This document shows, in pieces, positions 1 to 5,278 of a stretch of 5,278 nucleotides of DNA; within the stretch, counting starts at the first letter, position 1, and the number at the start of each line of letters is the position of its first letter. A model generated the notes under the pieces. It ran no database searches. It saw nothing but the letters and a program-made list of their open reading frames with translations, and was not told where the DNA came from. The position numbers and the translations under genes were made by a program. The stretch lies in NCBI GenBank assembly GCA_013042125.1, contig JABDQS010000284.1, positions 1 to 5,278 on the forward strand. The letters are read 5' to 3'. This DNA comes from Eudoraea sp. GTDB lineage: Bacteria > Bacteroidota > Bacteroidia > Flavobacteriales > Flavobacteriaceae.

Positions 1-1
1 G

Positions 2-673
2 CGCTGTACAGCATTAAAGATCGTATATGTGCACGAAGATGTCCGTAAGACCTTTCTGGAGCAATTTGCAGCTCGGGTAGATTCCATGAAATTTGGTAAT
101 CCCTGGGATAAGGACGTAAAACTAACTCCTTTGCCAGAGCCGGATAAACCTGCCTATATTCAGGAGCTTATAGATGATGCCCTGGCAAAAGGGGCCAAGA
201 TCATCAACAAAAAAGGAGGAAAACATTTCGATAACTATATCTGGCCAGCGGTATTATACCCGGTTACAAAAGATATGCGTGTATATCAGGAAGAGCAATT
301 TGGCCCGGTGATCCCGGTACTTTCCTTTCAGGATATAGAAGAGCCATTAGATGATATGGCCGCAAGTAATTATGGGCAACAGGTAAGTCTTTTTGGTAAG
401 GATGTGTATGCCCTCGCGCCATTAATAGACACCTTGGCAAATCTTGTTTGTAGGGTGAACTTAAATAGTTCCTGTCAGCGTGGTCCGGATGTGTATCCGT
501 TCACGGGTAGAAAAGACTCTGCGCAATCCACCCTCAGCGTTCACGATGCTTTGCGTTCATTTTCAATACGAACGCTTCTGGCCTTCAAAGACAATGAAAT
601 CAACAAAGAAACTGTAAACCAATTATTAGAAACCAAGTTATCTAACTTTACGAGTACGGAGTATATCCTTTAG
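2..673 (+). CDS. gapN: NADP-dependent non-phosphorylating glyceraldehyde-3-phosphate dehydrogenase (GapN type), C-terminal part
   Basis: Partial gene: the frame is open to the left edge and ends at TAG 671-673, leaving 223 residues. GapN is a cytoplasmic aldehyde dehydrogenase (ALDH) that oxidises glyceraldehyde 3-phosphate directly to 3-phosphoglycerate, making NADPH and bypassing the ATP-yielding glycolytic step. Seen in the sequence: the first two codons encode Arg-Cys of the RCTALK motif. This is the catalytic cysteine (Cys302 in general ALDH numbering) preceded by the substrate-phosphate Arg301. The E-E-Q-F-G-P motif at 290-307 holds the coenzyme-contacting glutamate. Q-R-G-P-D near 476-490 holds the equivalent of the second phosphate-binding arginine (Arg459). 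F-G-N-P-W and the G-R-K-D-S element also fit the family. The upstream GTG at 29 lies inside the conserved core and is not a true start. Oddities are a degenerate S-A-x-S where S-G-x-G is usual, and a C-terminal tail about 28 residues longer than streptococcal GapN. The Rossmann domain and general-base Glu lie outside the window. A sister phosphorylated-aldehyde ALDH is the main alternative. Confidence 0.9.
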   Translation, partial: RCTALKIVYVHEDVRKTFLEQFAARVDSMKFGNPWDKDVKLTPLPEPDKPAYIQELIDDALAKGAKIINKKGGKHFDNYIWPAVLYPVTKDMRVYQEEQFGPVIPVLSFQDIEEPLDDMAASNYGQQVSLFGKDVYALAPLIDTLANLVCRVNLNSSCQRGPDVYPFTGRKDSAQSTLSVHDALRSFSIRTLLAFKDNEINKETVNQLLETKLSNFTSTEYIL

Positions 674-720
674 CTTGTTTTAAACCCAAGGAACCATCTT
701 ATAGATCCGATAATTTCAAC

Positions 721-741
721 TGACCAACACCACCCTGGTCA
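721..741. terminator. weak candidate bidirectional terminator hairpin between convergent genes
   Basis: A perfect 6-bp inverted repeat, TGACCA at 721-726 and TGGTCA at 736-741, encloses a 9-base loop. It lies 47 bp after the gapN stop and 33 bp beyond the oxygenase stop, where transcripts from the two convergent genes should end. Neither side is followed by a clear U-tract, so an intrinsic terminator is only a guess from position. It is the only notable structure in the 101-bp spacer. Confidence 0.25.
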
Positions 742-774
742 AGAGCAGCGTATTTGATTATTTCCGGCTAAAGA

Positions 775-3009
775 TCAATCATAGTTCGGGAAAACGTACG
801 TAGAGAAAAATGATAGCATTTTTTCCTTTTTTGAAGTGTCCTCCTTGAATAGCTCATTGATATAAGAAGTATAATCTTCTTTGATATCGATTTTATGACC
901 TGATACTACTTTTGAATCGTGTTTAAGCCAGCAAGAATGCAAGGTGTAAACAAAAATTAGTTTGGGATGGGCAAGTTTGCAAACAGGGCCATCTGAAAGG
1001 GCATTGGCTTTAAAAAGCCATATTTCTGATCGGAATTTTCCGGAAAGATCTAAAGTATCCCCGGTTTTAACGCTTACAAGCACATAACCATTATCTTCTT
1101 CTCCTTCGTCATCATTAGAGTTTATGTACTGAATTGAACTCAAGTGTTCATTTTTATTAAAAACAAAGGAATCTTTAATGGTCATAGTTTCTGCAGAAAC
1201 ACTGAATAAACACTGTGGTATGGTCTCTTTTATATAAGCCAACATATCTTCCGTAGGCATCTCACGCCACGGATAATTCTCATATAGATCAAAGACAAAT
1301 TGCGATAAGGTTTCCGGAATTGCACCGAGACTAATGTAATAGAGTGTATTGATCTTGCCTACCACTTTCGTAGGACTGCCGTGGTTCTTATAGGCCAATA
1401 GGCCTAATCCCCAGGTATTTGGACCGATGGAAGTGTCAATTCCCTTAGAAGGCAAATCCTTAACGCCTGGAAGATTTCCCGGCTCCCGTAAGATTATTTT
1501 AGAAGCAAAGGTGTTTGTGTTTGGGTCTATTACGAATTGTCCTGTTCGCCCAACAGATAAAGGGCAAATGGCAAAGTAACTTATCAGGTAGTCTTCAATG
1601 GTCTTTTGGCTGTAATAAGAAATATCATACGGTCTTAACCATTCTGCCATACATACAGAATTATTATGAATAGTATACAATTTGATCCCATCAGAATCAT
1701 TGTAGTCTGCAGTAAAGTGTATGCATTCATATGGGAGTGGTTCATTTAACTGATAAGCAGTGACGGTATCTTTATTATTATCTATTTCGGATCTTTTGAT
1801 ATACCATAAATTAGTGAAAGGCAACATGGTTTTAGCACTGATCTTCCGGATAAATTCATCTAGCCACGGCTCCTTTGGAAAAGGATTGTTAAAGAATAGT
1901 TCCAGGGCAAATTTAAAGGAGGCATCAACGAAAATGATATGATTTTGGGACAAGGCCGTTTGATGCATACATTGATTAATAACGATATCCTTTCCTTTTT
2001 GATCTTTTAATCTCCATTTTTGCATATGAACCCCGTCCACGGATCGCATTAGATACACCCTGTCTGGCGTACTAAAGCCCAATATAGAACTGCCAAAATC
2101 CATAATCCAACCTATAATTTTCTTCAATCCGGACCATATTTTTTGAAAAAAGCGAAGGATTGGGTTTACCGAATGCATTTGTTTGTTCAGTAATGCATGA
2201 ATAGCTTTGATCGCTTTTTCTTCCGACTGATGATCTTCGTAGTGTTCTGCAATTGCTTTGAGTTCTTTGGCTATTTCCGGATTTTTGGAAAATAAAAATT
2301 TAGAAATGTAGCTCTTATGAAGTTCTGTGTTTGTAGATTTTGAATAATTAAAGCTGAAAAATTCCTTTGTAAGAGGATCCCAACATGGATGTGCAGTGGT
2401 TTCAGTTAACGCAAAAGGAAACTTTAGCTTGGGAGGCATGGAGGAGGTCCAATCTGAGTTTTTTCCGATCGGAGTACCTAATTCAACGGTCTTTGGATCT
2501 AATTTAAATGGTCGCGCTACGTCATCTGTCACTAAAAGCGAAGGATTGTCATCCGCTTCAAAATAAACAGGTAAAAAGGCTGTATTCAAAAAATTTCGCG
2601 CTCCCAATTTCATTGATAACCTCGAAATCCCCATATTACTAAAATGAAAGTTTTTAAAGTTGGGGTCTTTCGCTGCCTCCCCAAGAGTACCTGTGGCCTC
2701 GTCTGCAAAATAACAGGGGGTTTTCATCAGCCTTGACGTTATTTTTACCTGTTCAGATTTTGAGAAATCAAATTTGTATACAAACCCATCACCATTCATA
2801 ATTGGTGATTGGAAGTCTGGATTATGTGTGCCGTCTGGGTTATTTTTCTTAAAAGGTAGTCCTTCTGAATTAACATTGCCCATCTGGCATACCACATAGG
2901 CAAATCCATCTATATCCTTGGGAATTTGACCCTCGATCAAATTCATTTTTTCATTACTTATTTCTTTTCTGCTACCCTTCAGGTATGGATGTGTGTCATT
3001 AGATTTCAT
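775..3009 (-). CDS. enlarged carotenoid-cleavage-oxygenase (RPE65/lignostilbene dioxygenase) family protein, 744 aa
   Basis: The family comprises non-heme Fe(II) seven-bladed beta-propeller enzymes that cleave alkene bonds of carotenoids, apocarotenoids or stilbenes with O2. The N-terminus H-P-Y-L-K-G, then E-G-Q-I-P-K-D-I-D-G (26-35) and N-G-D-G-F-V-Y (72-78), is the family opening and supports the ATG at 3009. No signal peptide is seen. The four iron-ligand histidines can be placed: H207 (A-H-P), H349 (C-M-H-Q-T), H431 (C-I-H-F-T-A-D-Y) and H691 (Y-T-L-H-S-C-W). E-E-D-N-G-Y (637-642) matches the E-D-D-G element and its second-shell glutamate. Usual family length is about 450-550. The extra sequence lies between H207 and H349 (142 residues against 61 in RPE65), between H431 and H691 (260 against 214), and after H691 (53 against 6). 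The first insertion is helical, with a charged part (about 242-275) and an amphipathic hydrophobic part (about 281-312). No Shine-Dalgarno is visible. The gene stands alone, 529 bp from leuB and convergent with gapN. The family call is firm; the substrate is unknown and catalytic activity is not assured. Confidence 0.9.
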   Translation of the reverse strand: MKSNDTHPYLKGSRKEISNEKMNLIEGQIPKDIDGFAYVVCQMGNVNSEGLPFKKNNPDGTHNPDFQSPIMNGDGFVYKFDFSKSEQVKITSRLMKTPCYFADEATGTLGEAAKDPNFKNFHFSNMGISRLSMKLGARNFLNTAFLPVYFEADDNPSLLVTDDVARPFKLDPKTVELGTPIGKNSDWTSSMPPKLKFPFALTETTAHPCWDPLTKEFFSFNYSKSTNTELHKSYISKFLFSKNPEIAKELKAIAEHYEDHQSEEKAIKAIHALLNKQMHSVNPILRFFQKIWSGLKKIIGWIMDFGSSILGFSTPDRVYLMRSVDGVHMQKWRLKDQKGKDIVINQCMHQTALSQNHIIFVDASFKFALELFFNNPFPKEPWLDEFIRKISAKTMLPFTNLWYIKRSEIDNNKDTVTAYQLNEPLPYECIHFTADYNDSDGIKLYTIHNNSVCMAEWLRPYDISYYSQKTIEDYLISYFAICPLSVGRTGQFVIDPNTNTFASKIILREPGNLPGVKDLPSKGIDTSIGPNTWGLGLLAYKNHGSPTKVVGKINTLYYISLGAIPETLSQFVFDLYENYPWREMPTEDMLAYIKETIPQCLFSVSAETMTIKDSFVFNKNEHLSSIQYINSNDDEGEEDNGYVLVSVKTGDTLDLSGKFRSEIWLFKANALSDGPVCKLAHPKLIFVYTLHSCWLKHDSKVVSGHKIDIKEDYTSYINELFKEDTSKKEKMLSFFSTYVFPNYD

Positions 3010-3538
3010 AATACAAGTGGTTTGGTTGGTACCGTAATCAGAACGGCTTTATTAATATTTAAATTCAATATACATTCTAATCCTTTATATTACCCGAAAT
3101 TCCAGCAATTTATTTGTCAGTGGGCTTTCAAACTCTCACCGTGCACTTTAGTCCGTACATTAATATACCAACATTACGACACCATAAATTCTGGTATCGC
3201 AAAAATCACGAAGTAGTGGTCGGCCAATCAATATGTAAATGCCTTTCTTGATTAAAAGGGCAAGACAATTTTATATGCCTATTGGCTGATGTATTGTTTG
3301 AGAAGTTCCGATCAGGAATTGCCTTGTACCAATTTAACTCAGTGAAGGGTCTTTTAATATAACAGATGAAGCATTGTTCTAAAAAAGCAAGTTGAATGCT
3401 AGCATGCTGTGGTTGGATCGCCCGGGAGATCAGCATCTATAGATGGAGCTCCCGAAAATAGAGAGCTTTGTGTTTGTCATCATCTTTTGGATCACTTAAG
3501 TTCAGTCTCTTTTAAATGATCATCTTTCAGCTTTATGT
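3010..3538. other. 529-bp intergenic stretch with no supported gene
   Basis: This gap separates the leuB stop from the oxygenase start, both on the minus strand, so it should hold the end of the leu transcript and the promoter of the oxygenase gene. The 60 bp nearest the oxygenase start are AT-rich (about 3040-3095), but I find no clean flavobacterial promoter (TTG, then TAnnTTTG) on the minus strand. The structures seen are an imperfect hairpin at 3423-3454, a 10-bp palindrome ATGCTAGCAT at 3396-3405 and an 8-bp palindrome ACTTAAGT at 3494-3501. A 76-codon open frame (minus strand, 3206-3436) has an unprotein-like composition rich in His, Cys and Trp, and I do not recognise it. The stretch could be regulatory, a decayed gene, or neutral spacer. 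Confidence 0.6.
3423..3454. repeat. imperfect inverted repeat (32 bp) downstream of leuB
   Basis: The outer arms CGGGAG (3423-3428) and CTCCCG (3449-3454) pair perfectly. The inner arms CATC (3434-3437) and GATG (3442-3445) pair around a TATA loop, with an asymmetric internal loop of 5 and 3 bases between the two stems. It lies 85 bp past the leuB stop. No T-run follows on the minus strand, so it does not look like a classical intrinsic terminator. It could instead stabilise a 3' end, be a small RNA element, or be chance. Confidence 0.4.
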
Positions 3539-4594
3539 TTAGAGATGCTCTGCTAACCAATCACCCACCTCACTTGTTTTAAATGCTTTACCGCCTTCAG
3601 CAAGATCTTCAGTGACAATTCCCTCTGAAAGCGATCTGTTCACCACATTTCGTATAGCACTGGCCTCATCCATAAGATCAAAATCTTCAAACATCATGGC
3701 TGCGGATAGAACCGTGGCAAGCGGATTAGCGACATCTTTTCCTGCTGCCTGCGGATATGAACCATGAATAGGTTCATAGAGCCCTATAGAGTCCCCAATG
3801 GAGGCTGAAGGCATTAACCCCATAGATCCGGAGATCACAGAAGCTTCATCCGTAAGAATGTCGCCAAATAGATTTTCGGTGATCAAGACATCATAGGCAT
3901 TTGGCCATTGCACTAAACGCATGGCAACTGCATCAACAAACTCATACGAAACAGTTACTTCGGGATAATCCTTTTCCATGGCCTGCACAGTTTCCCGCCA
4001 TAAACGAGAAGATTCCAGTACATTGGCCTTATCTACGCAGCATAATTTCCCGGACCGTTTCATGGCCATCTCAAAGCCTTTTTTGGCCAAACGTTGTACT
4101 TCTTTTCGAGTATAGGTACAGGTGTCAAAAGCTGTATCTCCGTTATCTTCTCTCCCTCGTTTACCAAAATAGATACCCCCGGTAAGTTCGCGGAGGAAAA
4201 CCAGATCAGTGCCCTCAATCCTTTCTCTTTTCAATGGGGATTTATCTATCAGAGATGGAAAAGTAAAGGTGGGTCTGACGTTGGCAAATAAGCCCAGCTT
4301 TTGGCGCATTCTTAATAGACCTTGCTCAGGCCTTACCTTGGCAGACGGATCATTATCGAACCTGGGGTGCCCAATGGCACCGAACAATACAGCATCTGAA
4401 CCGGCACATATTTCATGCGTTTCTTCCGGATACGGATCGCCTACGGCATCAATGGCTGCGGCACCGGTTAAAGCCGGCTTCCAATGTAGTTCATGTTGGT
4501 ATTTTTCTGCTACGGCATTACATACTTTTACGGCCTGATCTATAACTTCGGGACCGATCCCATCGCCGGCCAATAGTGCAATATTTAATTTCAT
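3539..4594 (-). CDS. leuB: 3-isopropylmalate dehydrogenase
   Basis: This is the third step of leucine synthesis: NAD-dependent oxidative decarboxylation of (2R,3S)-3-isopropylmalate to 2-oxoisocaproate in the cytoplasm, as a homodimer needing Mg2+ or Mn2+. The 351-residue product has normal family length. Seen in the sequence: G-D-G-I-G-P-E-V (10-17); the substrate arginines R97 and R107 in the L-R-M-R-Q-K-L-G-L-F-A-N-V-R-P stretch; R-E-L-T-G-G-I-Y-F-G (135-144) with R135 and Y142; D-K-A-N-V-L (188-193) with catalytic K189; metal aspartates D221, D245 and D249; and the coenzyme loop E-P-I-H-G-S-Y-P-Q-A-A-G (274-285). The loop carries Gln282 where the Thermus enzyme has the ribose-binding Asp278. 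I recall the same Gln in Bacteroides LeuB, so it is probably lineage-typical. The ATG at 4594 begins the usual M-K-L-N-I-A-L-L-A-G-D-G opening. It follows the leuA stop by 22 bp with no Shine-Dalgarno, so co-transcription with leuA is very likely. No broken motif is seen. Confidence 0.97.
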   Translation of the reverse strand: MKLNIALLAGDGIGPEVIDQAVKVCNAVAEKYQHELHWKPALTGAAAIDAVGDPYPEETHEICAGSDAVLFGAIGHPRFDNDPSAKVRPEQGLLRMRQKLGLFANVRPTFTFPSLIDKSPLKRERIEGTDLVFLRELTGGIYFGKRGREDNGDTAFDTCTYTRKEVQRLAKKGFEMAMKRSGKLCCVDKANVLESSRLWRETVQAMEKDYPEVTVSYEFVDAVAMRLVQWPNAYDVLITENLFGDILTDEASVISGSMGLMPSASIGDSIGLYEPIHGSYPQAAGKDVANPLATVLSAAMMFEDFDLMDEASAIRNVVNRSLSEGIVTEDLAEGGKAFKTSEVGDWLAEHL

Positions 4595-4616
4595 GTGATT
4601 GAGTCTGTTTATCTTT

Positions 4617-5278
4617 TTAGATAATGTTGAGCATTTTCTCGGTTGCCTTGATGGCTGATACGGTCTGATCCGAGTCTAACCCGCGGGTAGCAAACTCTTT
4701 TTCCGGCATCTGCCAGGTTATGATCGTCTCGCACAGTGCATCAGAATTACTGCCCGGAGGGATACGCACCGCATAATCTATAAGATCGGGCAAACTAAGC
4801 TTTTTTGAACGATATACTTTTCTAAGGGCATTCATAAAGGCATCGAACTGACCATCGCCCTGAGCATTCTCTTCAAATACTTCTCCGTTGACCTCGACCG
4901 AAACTGTTGTTGACGGTTTCAGGCCCTTCGAGTGGGTGAGGACATACGACCTAATGAACACCTTTTGTTGAATATCCTCTGTATCTAAAACATCCGATAT
5001 GATAAATGGCAGATCTTCTTTGGTCACCCGCTCTTTCTTATCTCCCAATTCAATGATCCTTGCAGTAACTCTCTTTATTTCCTCATCATTAAGGGTAAGA
5101 CCTAATTCTTGTAAGTTCTTTTGGATATTGGCTTTTCCTGAGGTCTTTCCGAGTGCATATTTGCGTTTTCTACCGAACCGTTCAGGTAAAAGATCATTAA
5201 AGTATAGATCGTTTTTATTATCTCCATCTGCATGAATACCAGCAGTTTGCGTAAAAACATTATCCCCAACAATTGGTT
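4617..5278 (-). CDS. leuA: 2-isopropylmalate synthase (LeuA family), C-terminal part
   Basis: Partial gene: the frame is open through the right edge and ends at TAA 4617-4619, giving 219 visible residues. 2-Isopropylmalate synthase condenses acetyl-CoA with 2-oxoisovalerate, the committed and leucine-inhibited step of leucine synthesis. Visible in order: the end of the catalytic region with T-A-G-I-H-A-D-G (fragment residues 11-18; His codon 5232-5234); the linker R-K-Y-A-L-G-K-T-S-G-K (38-48); helical linker subdomains; and the C-terminal LeuA allosteric/dimerisation domain (from about 105). That domain includes A-Q-G-D-G-Q-F-D-A-F, L-I-D-Y-A-V, and a final G-L-D-S-D-Q-T-V-S-A-I. In-frame TTG at 5048 is internal, not a start. 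The gene lies directly ahead of leuB, which supports leucine synthesis. The TIM barrel with the metal and substrate-selecting residues is off the window, so an (R)-citramalate synthase of the same family, whose product is also processed by LeuCD and LeuB, cannot be fully excluded. Feedback regulation by leucine is inferred from the presence of the regulatory domain. Confidence 0.9.
   Translation of the reverse strand, partial: PIVGDNVFTQTAGIHADGDNKNDLYFNDLLPERFGRKRKYALGKTSGKANIQKNLQELGLTLNDEEIKRVTARIIELGDKKERVTKEDLPFIISDVLDTEDIQQKVFIRSYVLTHSKGLKPSTTVSVEVNGEVFEENAQGDGQFDAFMNALRKVYRSKKLSLPDLIDYAVRIPPGSNSDALCETIITWQMPEKEFATRGLDSDQTVSAIKATEKMLNII

Noticed and set aside
3010..3200. Possible flavobacterial promoter for the oxygenase gene (minus-strand TAATGTTG or TATATTGA as the -7 element)
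   Set aside because: Each departs from TAnnTTTG in one or two bases, and the only upstream TTG for the better one is at the edge of the accepted spacing, so neither stands out from AT-rich background.
2926..3216. Plus-strand open frame over the oxygenase start
   Set aside because: It overlaps the clearly coding N-terminus of the oxygenase on the other strand and has no recognisable motif; it is an antisense shadow.
3252..3362. Plus-strand 36-codon open stretch with a rather protein-like reading, suggestive of a gene remnant
   Set aside because: It has no start codon, is bounded closely by stops, and I could not match it to a transposase or any other family.
3206..3436. 76-codon minus-strand open frame in the gap between leuB and the oxygenase
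   Set aside because: The composition is unlike a normal protein (many His, Cys, Trp and Asn), there is no ribosome-site or promoter signal and no recognised motif, and the opposite strand gives an equally plausible short open stretch. It is best treated as chance unless conserved.
3470..3538. Intrinsic terminator immediately after leuB
   Set aside because: Only short palindromes and a repeated AAAGATGAT are present, with no GC-rich stem followed by a T-run on the minus strand.
3901..4538. Three plus-strand open frames inside leuB
   Set aside because: All are antisense to a complete, well-conserved leuB and show no family features.
1..5278. Mobile element, CRISPR array, tRNA, toxin-antitoxin or phage-defence system
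   Set aside because: No repeat-spacer pattern, transposase motif, tRNA cloverleaf or defence-type domain was found; the confident genes are metabolic.

Overview
The window reads as ordinary chromosomal DNA of a member of the Bacteroidota, most likely a flavobacterium. It is AT-leaning, and the two leu genes have the style I recall from that phylum (a Tyr-Pro-Gln stretch in the LeuB coenzyme loop, leuA directly ahead of leuB). No Shine-Dalgarno sequence is obvious ahead of the two visible starts, which is also common there. The taxonomic placement rests on protein style and memory, not on a database search.

Layout from left to right. (1) Positions 2-673, plus strand: the 3' part of a gene for a GapN-type, NADP-dependent, non-phosphorylating glyceraldehyde-3-phosphate dehydrogenase. 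The left edge of the window falls two codons into the catalytic Arg-Cys pair. (2) Positions 674-774: a short convergent spacer holding a 6-bp inverted repeat. (3) Positions 775-3009, minus strand: a complete gene for an unusually long (744 aa) carotenoid-cleavage-oxygenase-family protein. All four iron-binding histidines are recognisable, but there is extra sequence between the first and second histidine, between the third and fourth, and after the last. (4) Positions 3010-3538: a 529-bp gap with no gene I can support, containing an imperfect hairpin near its leuB side. (5) Positions 3539-4594, minus strand: leuB, 3-isopropylmalate dehydrogenase, complete. (6) Positions 4617-5278, minus strand: the C-terminal 219 residues of a LeuA-type 2-isopropylmalate synthase, running off the right edge.

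leuA and leuB are 22 bp apart on the same strand and are almost certainly co-transcribed, leuA first, as part of a leucine (probably ilv-leu) operon that continues beyond the right edge. The oxygenase gene lies downstream on the same strand but 529 bp away, so it is probably transcribed separately. It converges on the GapN gene, with which I see no functional link.

I found no transposase, integrase, CRISPR array, tRNA, rRNA or toxin-antitoxin pair, and no convincing new multi-gene system. The item most worth a second look is the enlarged oxygenase, with its predicted amphipathic insertion, its C-terminal tail and possible Glu-to-Asp changes in the second coordination shell.
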